DNA from: Caulobacteraceae bacterium
GTDB taxonomy: Bacteria > Pseudomonadota > Alphaproteobacteria > Caulobacterales > Caulobacteraceae
Assembly: GCA_030446805.1 (NCBI GenBank)
Contig: JAUJMO010000001.1
Location: 1,238,416 to 1,285,692 of the forward strand
DNA length: 47,277 bases
Direction of reading: 5' to 3'
The first letter of the stretch is position 1. Each line of letters begins with the position of its first letter. Made by a program: the position numbers and the translations under genes. Of the stretch, positions 28,348 through 37,525 are shown piece after piece. The notes under the pieces are model-generated. The model did not search any database. It was not told the DNA's origin and was given only the letters and a program-made list of their open reading frames with translations.

Positions 28348-28348
28348 G

Positions 28349-28912
28349 GTGACGCCGCTCGGCCCCGCCTTGCACACGGAACGGCTGATCCTGCGGCCGC
28401 CGGAGCCGGGGGACTTTCCGCGCTGGGCCGAGTTCCTGGGCGATCCGGAGGCGACCCGGCATATCGGCGGCGCCCAGCCTCCTCCGACGGCCTGGCGCAG
28501 CATGGCGACCATGACGGGGGCCTGGAGCCTCCTGGGCTTCTCCATGTTCTCCGCCATCGAAAGGGAGACGGGCCGTTGGATCGGTCGCCTGGGTCCCTGG
28601 ATGCCCCATGGCTGGCCCGGCACGGAGGTGGGCTGGGGCCTGCATCCGGACTCGCAGGGCCGCGGCTTCGCGGTCGAGGGCGCGCGGGCTTCCATCGACT
28701 GGGCCTTTGACGAACTCGGCTGGACGGAGGTGATCCACACCATCGCGCCGGAGAACACGGCCTCGGTCCGCGTCGCCCAGCGGCTGGGATCGCGCAAGCT
28801 GCGCGAAACGCGGTTGCCGGCCCCTTTCGAGATGCTGCAGGTCGAGGTGTGGGGCCAGAGCCGGGACGAATGGCGTCAGAACCAGCCGGCCTCCCGGAGC
28901 GCTCGGGCGTAG
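28349..28912 (+). CDS. GNAT acetyltransferase (RimJ/RimL-type)
   Basis: The 187-residue GNAT protein has HTERLILRPPEPGDF at the start, the acetyl-CoA loop in HPDSQGRGFAVEGARA and the C-terminal IAPENTASVRVAQRLG typical of Acetyltransf_3. GTG 28349 starts one base after the mdh stop, so translation is coupled. The 3' end overlaps the convergent frameshifted LytTR gene by 37 bp. Substrate not predictable. Confidence 0.85.
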   Translation: MTPLGPALHTERLILRPPEPGDFPRWAEFLGDPEATRHIGGAQPPPTAWRSMATMTGAWSLLGFSMFSAIERETGRWIGRLGPWMPHGWPGTEVGWGLHPDSQGRGFAVEGARASIDWAFDELGWTEVIHTIAPENTASVRVAQRLGSRKLRETRLPAPFEMLQVEVWGQSRDEWRQNQPASRSARA

Positions 28913-29680
28913 GTACGGCTCACCGGCGCCTCGGCCCCGGACGGCAGCGTCAGGGTCGCGCGGCCGTCCGAACGCCGCGCGTCGGTGACGGCGCCACGGG
29001 CGACCCACCAGGAGCGATGGGTCTGCGCCCCCTCGATCCCGTCCAGCTCCGCCCGGGGCGTCGGACAGGCGCATCAGGATCAGGTCGGAGCCGCGCGAGG
29101 TGTGGAGGCGGAGGTAGTGATCCTCAGCCTCGACGGCGTGGAGCTCGGCGCCGCGCAGCTTGGCGGGCAGACGGTCAAGGAACCGGGCCGCCGGGGCGCC
29201 CGGGGCACCGGCGCGGGTCTCGGCCGGGCGACGAGCGGCGAGGTGGTTCAAGGCCACCACCGCAGCTGAAACCAGAACCACCGATGGGAAGACAAGGACC
29301 AGGTTTTCGAGCCGCCAGGCCCTGTTGAAGGTCAGGGAGGTGGCCAGCCAGACCACGACAGTCTCAGGCACGGAGATGGCCAGGGTGCAGGCAAGCCCCT
29401 GAGCCCAGGGCCGCTCCTCCAACCAGCCGCGACGGCCGACGGTCTCCAGAACAGCGGCTCCGATCACGCCTCCCGCCAGCATGACCACGAGCCAGTAGGC
29501 GTAGCGCACCGGAGCGGAGGCTGCGTCGGTGCCGAATGCGCCGGTGGCGGCCAGGAACAGGGCCGCGACCAGGACGATGACCAGGCCTCGGACAGACCGC
29601 TGGCGGAAGGTGGTCGCCGCCCACGAAGCACGAACGGTCGGGGGACGAAATTCGCGAAGGCGGGTCGTCTGTTCGTGCAT
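28876..29680 (-). pseudogene. frameshifted LytTR-domain transcriptional regulator with membrane N-terminus
   Basis: Four hydrophobic segments from about residue 30 to 145 precede a LytTR DNA-binding domain (FLDRLPAKLRGAELHAVEAE, YLRLHTSRGSDLILMRLSDA). After that the frame fails. A second frame continues it exactly (AELDGIEGAQTHRSWWVARG, then SDGRATLTLPSG, VSRTYARALREAGWF). One extra base in the C/G run at 29051-29060 accounts for the break. Repaired, it is a normal membrane-bound LytTR regulator. It is divergent from the DUF2306 gene and may control it. Confidence 0.8.
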
Positions 29681-29741
29681 TCCCGGGTGCGCCGCTCCCC
29701 CTGGTCTGTAACGCCTCCTGCGCGACTTAGGGAGCGAAGAT

Positions 29742-30254
29742 ATGCAGACCAACGGAGGCAGGCTCGGCGGCGTGCGGCCGGCCCTGGCTGGTGCGGCGGT
29801 CGTGGCGGCGCTGGCCGGGGGCGCTTACGGCCCGGCGCTGGCGGGCTGGGCGGCGAAGGGGCCGGACTGGTCCTTGATCGCGGAGGAAGGCTTCGCCCTA
29901 AAGCTCCACTTGGCCGCGGCGCTGGGAACTCTCCTGATCGGAGTGCTGCTGCTGGCCGGCGTCAAGGGCCGAGGTTGGCACAAGCGCCTGGGCTGGAGTT
30001 GGGTGGCGCTGATGGCGGCCACGGCGGTGAGCTCGTTCTGGTTGCAGCATCTGCGTCCGGGCTCCTTCAGTTGGATCCACGGTCTGAGCGGCTGGACGCT
30101 GGTCGTGCTGCCTACCGCCGTTTATGCGGCGCGCCGCCGCAAGGTGAAACTGCATCGCAGGATGATGTCGGGCCTGTTCGTGGGCGGCTCGATGGTCGCG
30201 GGCGGCTTCGCCTTGATGCCCGGCCGCCTGCTCTGGCGGGTGGTAGTGGGATAG
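29742..30254 (+). CDS. DUF2306 membrane protein
   Basis: The 170-residue protein has four hydrophobic helices, with conserved His in LKLHLAAALGTLLIG, GWHKRLGWSWV, FSWIHGLSGWTLVVLP and VKLHRRMMSGLFVGG. This is the pattern of DUF2306 (PF10067), which could bind haem or metal through paired His; that is inference. ATG 29742 follows GGGAG. Its promoter is shared divergently (61 bp) with the LytTR regulator, a pairing that suggests direct regulation. Confidence 0.8.
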   Translation: MQTNGGRLGGVRPALAGAAVVAALAGGAYGPALAGWAAKGPDWSLIAEEGFALKLHLAAALGTLLIGVLLLAGVKGRGWHKRLGWSWVALMAATAVSSFWLQHLRPGSFSWIHGLSGWTLVVLPTAVYAARRRKVKLHRRMMSGLFVGGSMVAGGFALMPGRLLWRVVVG

Positions 30255-30260
30255 ATGGAG

Positions 30261-30281
30261 CGGGCGGCCGGAGGCCGCCCG
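30261..30281. terminator. hairpin between convergent genes
   Basis: A perfect 9-bp inverted repeat CGGGCGGCC with a 3-nt loop lies between the convergent ends of the DUF2306 and DUF4142 genes. No T-tract follows on either strand, so it may act as a Rho-aided or weak terminator. Confidence 0.45.
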
Positions 30282-30290
30282 TCCCGAGGC

Positions 30291-30998
30291 TTAGCGTTGA
30301 GCGCCGCCTGCGTTGGAGCCGCCTTGGGCCCCGGCCTGGCCGCCTTGAGCGCCCTGGCCCCCTACGGCCTGCTCGAGCGTGCGGGCGCTCTGAAGGTGTC
30401 CTTCCAAGATCGGAAGGTGCCGCGCGGCGATCTGCTTCAGCGCGGCGTTGTCGCCCGCATCGGCGTAGGTCCGGTGCAGTGTCACGTCCTCGCCGTGAGC
30501 GGCGATCTGTTGGGCCACATAGACGCCGTCGAACTGGCCGGCGGGAGCCTGACGCAGGTTGTCGACCATGCCTTGCCGCCGCTCGTCCATGGCGGTGGGC
30601 GGGGTCACGCCGGCGGCCGAGCCCACGGCGGCCTGCATGTCCTTCATGGTCTTCTCGTGATCATTGATGATCTTCTGGGCGTAGGCCTTGACCTGGGGGT
30701 TCTGGGCCTTCTCCAGCGCGAGGCGGCTGGCCGCAATCTCGTACATGTTGGCGATTGCGGCGTTGGTCACGAAGCCCTCGGTGGTGCGGCCCAGGGTGGC
30801 GGCCGAGACGGCGCCCACGGCGGCGCTGGTCGCGTCCTGGGCGGCGTTGGAGACGGGGTTGGAGCCCACGCCGGACTCGGCGGAGGCGTTCTCGACGGGG
30901 CCGTCCTCGACGACTTCGTTCTTCTCGCCGCAGGCGGCGACGGAGAGCATGGCGGCGAAGGCGCCGGACAGCAGAAGGGTGCGTTTCATCTTTGACAT
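30291..30998 (-). CDS. DUF4142 lipoprotein
   Basis: The 235-residue protein has a lipoprotein signal (MKRTLLLSGAFAAMLSVAACGEK, lipobox VAAC) and a DUF4142 four-helix domain (about 75-205) with YEIAASRLALEKAQNPQVKA and HEKTMKDM. The C-terminus is Gly/Gln/Ala-rich. The family is ferritin-like in fold and common in stress-responsive envelope proteins. ATG 30998 has an AAAGGA Shine-Dalgarno sequence. It is a tandem paralogue of the gene at 31019, 20 bp away. Confidence 0.85.
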   Translation of the reverse strand: MSKMKRTLLLSGAFAAMLSVAACGEKNEVVEDGPVENASAESGVGSNPVSNAAQDATSAAVGAVSAATLGRTTEGFVTNAAIANMYEIAASRLALEKAQNPQVKAYAQKIINDHEKTMKDMQAAVGSAAGVTPPTAMDERRQGMVDNLRQAPAGQFDGVYVAQQIAAHGEDVTLHRTYADAGDNAALKQIAARHLPILEGHLQSARTLEQAVGGQGAQGGQAGAQGGSNAGGAQR

Positions 30999-31018
30999 CG
31001 TCCTTTGAAGGTATGAGC

Positions 31019-31660
31019 TTAGTTGCTGGTCGAGGGGCGACCGGCGGCCGCCCCCGCCCCATCCGCCGCCGTGCCTTCGTCGAGGGCGCGTACGGTCTGG
31101 AGATGGTTCTCGATCATCGGCGCGGCTCGGGTGGCGAGCTGCTTCAGCTGTGGATCGTCGCCGTTGCCGCTGAAGTCGCGAAATAGGTTGAGCGCGTTCT
31201 CGTGCGCCTCCGTCTGCTGCTCGATGTAGCGCTCGTCGAAGTCCGCCGGGCTAGCCCCGCGCAACGCGGCCACAAGGACGCTACGCTCCTCGTCGAGCAC
31301 GACCGGTGGACGCGCCTGCAGCCCGGCCTGCGCGATCGCGGCGTTCATCTCGTTCGACATGCGCGTGTGCTCGTCGATCATGCGTTGGGCGAAGGCCCTG
31401 ACCTGCGGCGACTGAGAGCGCTCGAGCGCCAGGCGGCTGGACTGGATCTCATAAAGGTCGCTCAGCGCCGCGCGGGTCACGAACCCGCCCGCCGTGGTGG
31501 CGGGCGGCGCCTCGGCCTCAGCCACGGTGGCGGGATTGGCGGGCGTGCCGCCGCCGGGCGTGTTTTCGACCACCACATCCGCGTCCCCGCCGCCCCGGTC
31601 GCAGGCCGTCAGCCCCAGGACCGTCACGGCCGCAGTCGCCAGGAGTAATGGGCGCAGCAT
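31019..31660 (-). CDS. DUF4142 lipoprotein (tandem paralogue)
   Basis: The 213-residue protein has a lipobox in LGLTACDRGG and a DUF4142 domain (YEIQSSRLALERSQSPQVRA, DEHTRMSNEM, ETERSV-like segment DEERSVLVAA). ATG 31660 follows a strong AAGGAG Shine-Dalgarno sequence; the frame also offers a TTG three bases upstream. The two genes are parallel paralogues on one operon with distinct N-terminal linkers, consistent with duplication. Confidence 0.85.
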   Translation of the reverse strand: MLRPLLLATAAVTVLGLTACDRGGGDADVVVENTPGGGTPANPATVAEAEAPPATTAGGFVTRAALSDLYEIQSSRLALERSQSPQVRAFAQRMIDEHTRMSNEMNAAIAQAGLQARPPVVLDEERSVLVAALRGASPADFDERYIEQQTEAHENALNLFRDFSGNGDDPQLKQLATRAAPMIENHLQTVRALDEGTAADGAGAAAGRPSTSN

Positions 31661-31808
31661 CAAGGGCTCCTTCTCGATGGGAAAGAACCCCGAGGAAGCG
31701 GGGCGGTTCCAAGCGGAACGCCGGGATGGGGCGAGGAGGCGTGGTCCGCCCTACGATGGACAGGTCCACCCGGGCGGCTAAAGCTGCAGGCCGGTCCTGA
31801 GTGTGTTC

Positions 31809-32903
31809 ATGCGCCGCACCGCCCTCCTCGCCCTGACGGCCTGCCTCCTGACCGCATGCGCGGCCGGAGAGCCGCCGCGGCTGGAGTCCGCCCCCGCCGA
31901 GGCGATCGCAGCGAGCCCCGAAGCCGTCCCGGGGCCGGCCCAGCCGGCGGAGATTTCGCCCGTCCGCGGAGAAGGGCCGCCCTTGCCGGCCACCGGAGCC
32001 GTGCTGACCCGTATCGCCGTGGGCTCCGGCCTGGAGCAGACGCGGGACCTGCCGGTCCTGGCGGCCGTGGCGGCGGCCCGACCCGAGCTGTTCATCTTCA
32101 TGGGCGATAATGTGAACGCCTCCGCCCCGGTCGGAGCGACGGGAGCGGACGCCCCTCCCCTTGCCGGGCTCATCCAGGCGTATGCGGACCTGAATCTCAA
32201 TGCGCATTTCGCCAGCTTCAACATGGCGATCCCGGCGCTGGTCGTCTGGAATGACCAGGACGACGGGTCCAGCCAGGACCCGGCGGACCCGGCGGCAAAG
32301 GCCCGGGCGGAGCGGATCTTCGAGACCTACTGGGGGGCCGCCGCGGTGGGCGGCGACCACCCGGGCGTTTACGGATCGCGCATCTTCGGCCCGCCGGGAC
32401 GGCGGGTGCAGATCCTGCTGCTGGACACGCGCTTCTTCCGCTCGGCTCCGAATGGGGCTGGGGGGGACGCCGCCTTGTTGGGCGCGGAGCAGTGGCGCTG
32501 GCTGGAGAACCAGCTCCAACAGCCCGCCGAGCTGCGCTTGCTGGTGTCCTCCATCCCGGTGCTCGCGGACGAGCCCAGGGGCGCGGGCTGGCGGACCGCT
32601 CCGGGCGAACGACGTCGATTGTACGAAACCATAGGCCGGAGCGGCGCCCGGGGGGTCGTTCTGCTGTCGGGCGGTGGCCCTGCGGCTGGGCTGCACCGGA
32701 GGACGGGCGCTACGCCCTACCCGCTCCACGAGCTGACGGCTCCGTCGCTGAACCGACCAGCGACCGACGCCGCCGCGACGCCCGCCAACTTCGGCCTGGT
32801 CGAGATCGACTGGGCACGGCGGCGGATAAGCTTGAGCGTACGGGGGCTGAACGGGGCGGTGACGGGGAGCCGGGCGGTTCGGTTCGACGAACTCGGGATC
32901 TGA
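31809..32903 (+). CDS. PhoD-like lipoprotein with degenerate metal site
   Basis: The 364-residue protein has a lipoprotein signal (LLTAC) and a PhoD/alkaline-phosphatase-D-like fold: LFIFMGDNV (94-102), QILLLDTRFFRS, LGAEQWRWLENQL, LRLLVSSIPVL and a C-terminal beta strand. The motifs expected to carry metal ligands are altered: GSC reads GSG (72-74), WDDHD reads WNDQD (147-151), and the SGDRH motif reads SGGGP (287-291). GDN at 99-101 remains. It may be catalytically dead, or use a different metal. ATG 31809 is preferred over GTG 31803 for signal-peptide fit. Confidence 0.8.
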   Translation: MRRTALLALTACLLTACAAGEPPRLESAPAEAIAASPEAVPGPAQPAEISPVRGEGPPLPATGAVLTRIAVGSGLEQTRDLPVLAAVAAARPELFIFMGDNVNASAPVGATGADAPPLAGLIQAYADLNLNAHFASFNMAIPALVVWNDQDDGSSQDPADPAAKARAERIFETYWGAAAVGGDHPGVYGSRIFGPPGRRVQILLLDTRFFRSAPNGAGGDAALLGAEQWRWLENQLQQPAELRLLVSSIPVLADEPRGAGWRTAPGERRRLYETIGRSGARGVVLLSGGGPAAGLHRRTGATPYPLHELTAPSLNRPATDAAATPANFGLVEIDWARRRISLSVRGLNGAVTGSRAVRFDELGI

Positions 32904-32940
32904 TCGGCATGGGGGCGCCGGAACGCGGGGCGAGCCACGC

Positions 32941-34566
32941 TCACCGCTCGGCTGTGCGGGGGCGCAGCGCGGTCAGGAGCAGGGGAGCCAGAGGCAGCCA
33001 GACCAGGAGGGCGAAGGCGGTCAGGGGCTCGGGAAGAAAGTCGCCTACGCCCAGCGCGACGCCATGGCTCCAGGCGCCGACCTGGCCGATGACCAGCGCC
33101 GACGCGGCGGTCGCGGCCAGCAGAGCGACGGGAGCATCGGGAGCGCGCGCGGCGAACACGGCTGCGGCGCAGGCCAGGAGGGTGGGCCAGGCCACCGTGT
33201 GGGCCGTGGTGGGCGCCAGGATCTGCAGGGCGGCGGTCAGCATCAGCGCCAGGAGGACCAAGCCAAGCCAGACGCCCGAAACGGACCGTTCGCGGCGGCG
33301 CGCCAGCAGGGCGAAGATCAGCAGGGCGGGCAGGACACAGGCGGCGGCCAGGGCCAGTTCGTAAAGGCCGAAGTTCTCCAGCAGGGCCCGACGGCCTGCG
33401 AGGGAGCCGACCAGCAAGGTCAGGCGCAGGGCGACGGCGGTGAGGACCAGCAGCACCAGGCCGCCCACCAGACCCAGCGCGACCTCGCCCGCAGGCGGCG
33501 GTCGCCGCCAGGCCAGGGCCGAGAGCCCCAGAGCCGCGGCCAGCACCAGCCAGCCGACCCAAGGCGGATAAGCCAGGAGGAAGAGGCCCAGCACGTCGGA
33601 ATAGACGGCGTTGGGGGCGGCGGCGGGCAGCTGTGCGGCGCCGAGCAGCGACCGGGCCACCGGCAGAACCTGCTGACCCAGGTGCTGCAGGCTGCCCCCG
33701 TCCAGGGCCTCGGGCGTGGAGCTCGGGTCGTGATACTGGGCCGGGCGGCCGATGAAGGCCCAGTTCAGGCCGGGAATCCCGGCCTGGCGCGCGACGGAGA
33801 AATCCGTGGCGTTGTTCATGATCCCGTACAGGTAGACGGCCAATGAACTGCTGGACGGCCCCACCGCCTCGCGCCCGTACAAACTCACGAGCCGGCCGTT
33901 GTTGGGGCCGGTTTCGAACATGAAGGCGCGCCCTCCCCCGCCCCGGGCCTCCATGTTGAGCACCAGGCCGATGCGGCGGGCCAGCGGATCGGGGGGAGTT
34001 CCGCCGCGGGCGCCCCTGCCCTCGCCGAAGAAGTCGGAGGCGCCTAGCAGGCCCAGTTCCTCGCCGTCGGTGATCAGCAGAACAAGGTCGCGACGGGGCT
34101 GGCCGGTCGCCTGGACCGCGCGGGCGATCTCCAGAGCGGCGGCCACGCCGGCGGCGTCGTCCGCGGCGCCGGGGGAGCCCGGCGCGCTGTCGTAATGCGC
34201 CATCAGGGCCAAGGCCGGGAGGCTTCGGTCCGCGCCCGGGAGCACGGCTATGATGTTGCTGATCGGACGCCCGGCCCCGTCTTGCGGATCGGAGCTGGGC
34301 GGGATGGCCCCCCTGCTTTCGGCGGTGCGGACCTCCAGTCCCAAGCTGCGCAGACGCGCCACGAGGTAGTCGCGAACCCGCCGGTTCTCCACCGAGCCGC
34401 TCGGATGAGGCCGGCGCGCCACGGCCCGGACGTCGTCCATGGCGCGCTCGGCGGAGAAGGTCGAGGCCGGAGCGTCGGCCGGGCGCGGTCGCGGGGTGCG
34501 GCTGGCCGACCAGGCCAAGAGCAGGCCGGCGACAAGGGCGGCCAGGAGCGCTAGGCGGGGACGCAT
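32941..34566 (-). CDS. membrane-anchored M28-family metallopeptidase
   Basis: The 541-residue protein has an N-terminal signal-anchor, an M28 Zn-peptidase domain and a C-terminal membrane domain of about six helices. Zn ligands appear in ALMAHYDSAPG, ADDAAGVAAAL, ITDGEELGLLGA (catalytic Glu-Glu), LVLNMEARGGGG and QYHDPSSTP. The active site faces the periplasm. ATG 34566 is chosen; a GTG at 34584 adds six residues. Substrate (peptide or aminoacyl group) unknown. It converges with the PhoD-like gene. Confidence 0.85.
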   Translation of the reverse strand: MRPRLALLAALVAGLLLAWSASRTPRPRPADAPASTFSAERAMDDVRAVARRPHPSGSVENRRVRDYLVARLRSLGLEVRTAESRGAIPPSSDPQDGAGRPISNIIAVLPGADRSLPALALMAHYDSAPGSPGAADDAAGVAAALEIARAVQATGQPRRDLVLLITDGEELGLLGASDFFGEGRGARGGTPPDPLARRIGLVLNMEARGGGGRAFMFETGPNNGRLVSLYGREAVGPSSSSLAVYLYGIMNNATDFSVARQAGIPGLNWAFIGRPAQYHDPSSTPEALDGGSLQHLGQQVLPVARSLLGAAQLPAAAPNAVYSDVLGLFLLAYPPWVGWLVLAAALGLSALAWRRPPPAGEVALGLVGGLVLLVLTAVALRLTLLVGSLAGRRALLENFGLYELALAAACVLPALLIFALLARRRERSVSGVWLGLVLLALMLTAALQILAPTTAHTVAWPTLLACAAAVFAARAPDAPVALLAATAASALVIGQVGAWSHGVALGVGDFLPEPLTAFALLVWLPLAPLLLTALRPRTAER

Positions 34567-34600
34567 CGGGGCATGCTGGCCCACGCCTCAGCCGGCCGCA

Positions 34601-34630
34601 AACGAAAACGCCCGCCGGTGGCGGCGGGCG
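34601..34630 (-). terminator. Rho-independent terminator of ctrA
   Basis: On the minus strand a 9-bp stem CGCCCGCCG / CGGCGGGCG with a CCAC loop is followed by TTTTCGTTT, 24 bp past the ctrA stop. Confidence 0.9.
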
Positions 34631-34654
34631 TCAGACTCCGGACTGTCGTCGGGC

Positions 34655-35350
<696 letters not shown>

Positions 35351-35416
35351 CAAAACCTCTCCCAGCCCAGGCCGCTCCCCTGGTCGGGAGGCGGGCGCAC
35401 GGCGTGTCCCCAAACG

Positions 35417-35447
35417 TTAAGGCGGCAGTTCCTTAAAACTGGTTAAC
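35417..35447. promoter_or_regulatory. CtrA-box-like TTAA cluster between ctrA and fliI
   Basis: Three TTAA tetramers (35417-35420, 35433-35436, 35443-35446) lie in this stretch. The last two form TTAA-N6-TTAAC, one base short of the CtrA consensus TTAA-N7-TTAAC. The site lies 67-97 bp upstream of the ctrA start and about 175 bp upstream of the fliI start. Confidence 0.6.
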
Positions 35448-35501
35448 GATGAACGAGACGTTGACGTCCGGCCTAGGGTGATTTGCGCGGGCGCTGCAAG
35501 C

Positions 35502-35506
35502 GAGTC
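35502..35506. promoter_or_regulatory. GANTC (CcrM) methylation site
   Basis: GAGTC fits the GANTC target of the cell-cycle methyltransferase CcrM. It lies 152 bp upstream of the ctrA start. In C. crescentus a GANTC site in the ctrA P1 promoter links transcription to replication fork passage; whether this copy acts the same way is inference. Confidence 0.55.
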
Positions 35507-35621
35507 GTACGCAAGTTCCTGGCGCAGGTTCCAAGGTGTGGCGCGGGCGCTACGGGCGCGCCAGGAGCCGATCACCACGGCGGGTCACGGCTGGTTAACC
35601 ACGTTCCTTGACCTTGCCGGA

Positions 35622-36986
35622 ATGCAGAGCCTGATCACCGCGGTGGAACGCCTCGACCCCCTTTCCGTGAGCGGACGGGTGGCGGCGGTGAACGGGCTGC
35701 TGATCGAGGCGCGGGGCGGGCTGACGCGGCTGTCGGTGGGGGCGCGGGCGGAGATCGAGCGGCGCGGGGTCAAGCCCTTGCCTGCGGAGGTGGTGGGCTT
35801 TCGCGATGATCGCGCGCTGCTGATGCCGTTCGGACCCGTGGAGGGGGTGGCCCCCGGGGCGGAGATCTTCGTCAAGCCGGAAGGCGCGTCGGTGCGGCCG
35901 ACGCTGGCCTGGCGGGGACGGATCGTGGACGCCTTTGGCGAAGCGATCGACGGCAAGGGACCCTTGCCGCAGGGACCGGCGGCCTATTCGCTGCGGGCGC
36001 CGCCGCCGGCGGCGCACGCCAGGGGGCGGGTGGGCTCCCGGCTGGACCTGGGCGTGCGCTCGATGAACGTGTTCACCACGGCCAACCGGGGACAAAGGTT
36101 GGGCGTGTTCGCGGGCTCGGGCGTGGGCAAGTCGGTGCTGCTGTCCATGCTGGCGCGCGAGGCCGCCTGCGACGCTGTGGTGGTGGGCCTGATCGGCGAA
36201 CGCGGCCGGGAGGTGCGCGAGTTCATCGAGGAGACTTTGGGCGAAGAAGGGCTGGCGCGGGCCGTGGTGGTGGTGGCCACCTCCGACGAGCCCGCGCTGA
36301 AAAGGCGGCAGGCGGCCTATATGACCTTGGCCATCGCCGAGTATCTCCGCGACCAGGATCAGGAGGTGCTGTGCCTGATGGACAGCGTCACCCGGTTCGC
36401 CATGGCGCAGCGGGAGATCGGGCTGGCCGCCGGCGAGCCGCCCACGACCAAGGGCTATACGCCGACCTGCTTCACGGAATTGCCCAAGCTCCTGGAGCGA
36501 GCGGGGCCGGGCCCCATCCGGGCGGACGGCACGGAGGCCGGGCCGATCACGGGCCTGTTCACCGTGCTGGTGGACGGCGACGACCACAACGAGCCCATCG
36601 CCGACGCCGTGCGCGGCATCCTGGACGGGCACATCGTCATGGAGCGGGCCATCGCCGAGCGCGGGCGCTTTCCGGCGATCAACGTGCTGAAGTCGATCAG
36701 CCGGACCATGCCGGGCAATCAGTCCAAGGAAGAGCGCGACACCGTGCGTCAGGCGCGGCAGGTGATGAGCGCCTACGCCAATATGGAGGAGTTGATCCGC
36801 ATCGGGGCCTATCGAGCGGGGTCTGACCCGCTGATCGATCGCGCGATCCAGCTGAACCCCGCGATCGAAGAATTTTTGCGGCAGGACAAGGAGGACGCCA
36901 CCTCTCTTGAGGACTCGTTCACCCTTCTGGACGCCATTCTGTCGGCGAACGAAGGAGCTGACGCATGGGCTGGGCCGGATCGCTGA
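35622..36986 (+). CDS. fliI: flagellar export ATPase FliI
   Basis: FliI energises the flagellar type III export apparatus and is homologous to F1-ATPase beta. The 454-residue protein has Walker A GSGVGKS (165-171), the [19 protein letters not shown] Walker B and switch region, [18 protein letters not shown], and [16 protein letters not shown] 35622 fits family length; the frame extends upstream to 35478 as leader. It is divergent from ctrA and overlaps fliJ by 22 bp. The TTAA cluster upstream agrees with class II flagellar control by CtrA. Confidence 0.95.
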   Translation: MQSLITAVERLDPLSVSGRVAAVNGLLIEARGGLTRLSVGARAEIERRGVKPLPAEVVGFRDDRALLMPFGPVEGVAPGAEIFVKPEGASVRPTLAWRGRIVDAFGEAIDGKGPLPQGPAAYSLRAPPPAAHARGRVGSRLDLGVRSMNVFTTANRGQRLGVFAGSGVGKSVLLSMLAREAACDAVVVGLIGERGREVREFIEETLGEEGLARAVVVVATSDEPALKRRQAAYMTLAIAEYLRDQDQEVLCLMDSVTRFAMAQREIGLAAGEPPTTKGYTPTCFTELPKLLERAGPGPIRADGTEAGPITGLFTVLVDGDDHNEPIADAVRGILDGHIVMERAIAERGRFPAINVLKSISRTMPGNQSKEERDTVRQARQVMSAYANMEELIRIGAYRAGSDPLIDRAIQLNPAIEEFLRQDKEDATSLEDSFTLLDAILSANEGADAWAGPDR

Positions 36987-37375
36987 CGCGGATCGCGAAC
37001 TACGAAGTCGAAACGCTGCAAAAGCGGGTCGCGGAGATCGCGGGGCGGAAGCTGGACGCTGAGCTCCGGATGACGCTGCTGGACGCCGAAGCCGAAGCGG
37101 AGGCGGAAAACGCCCGGACGGACCGGGAGGCGGCCATGTTCCATCCGCGCTTCGTGCAGGGCTGGCGCGCGCGCAAGGCCGATCTGCAGGCCAAGATCAC
37201 AGCGATCGCCGTGGAGGAGAGCGGAGCGCGGGACGCGCTCACGCGGGCCTTTGAAGAGCTTAAAAAATACGAGCACGTGGTCGCAATGGCCGCGGTGGCG
37301 TCGCGGCGCGAAGCCGGGCGGCGCGAGGCGGCGGCCATGGACGAGATGGGGCTGCGCCGGGCAGGAATGCGGTAG
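36965..37375 (+). CDS. fliJ: flagellar export chaperone FliJ
   Basis: The 136-residue, almost entirely helical coiled-coil protein ([53 protein letters not shown]) matches FliJ, the stalk-like partner of FliI. Its ATG lies within fliI (22-bp overlap), the classic coupled arrangement. FliJ is poorly conserved in sequence, so the call rests on length, helicity and position after fliI. Confidence 0.85.
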   Translation: MGWAGSLTRIANYEVETLQKRVAEIAGRKLDAELRMTLLDAEAEAEAENARTDREAAMFHPRFVQGWRARKADLQAKITAIAVEESGARDALTRAFEELKKYEHVVAMAAVASRREAGRREAAAMDEMGLRRAGMR

Positions 37376-37431
37376 GAGCCGAACCACCGCCCGCACCGGC
37401 GACGCGATCCACCTCTCCTTCCTGGCCGGAG

Positions 37432-37459
37432 GAGGCGGGGAGCCGCCTCTTCCCCTTTG
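37432..37459 (+). terminator. possible terminator of fliIJ
   Basis: A 7-bp stem GAGGCGG / CCGCCTC with a GGAG loop is followed by a poor T-tract (TTCCCCTTT), 57 bp after fliJ. Confidence 0.5.
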
Positions 37460-37525
37460 GAGGCCGGAGGCTGGCGGGGACCAAAGCTGACCGATCGGCC
37501 GGAGTTCGCCCATGAGGAAGTTAAG

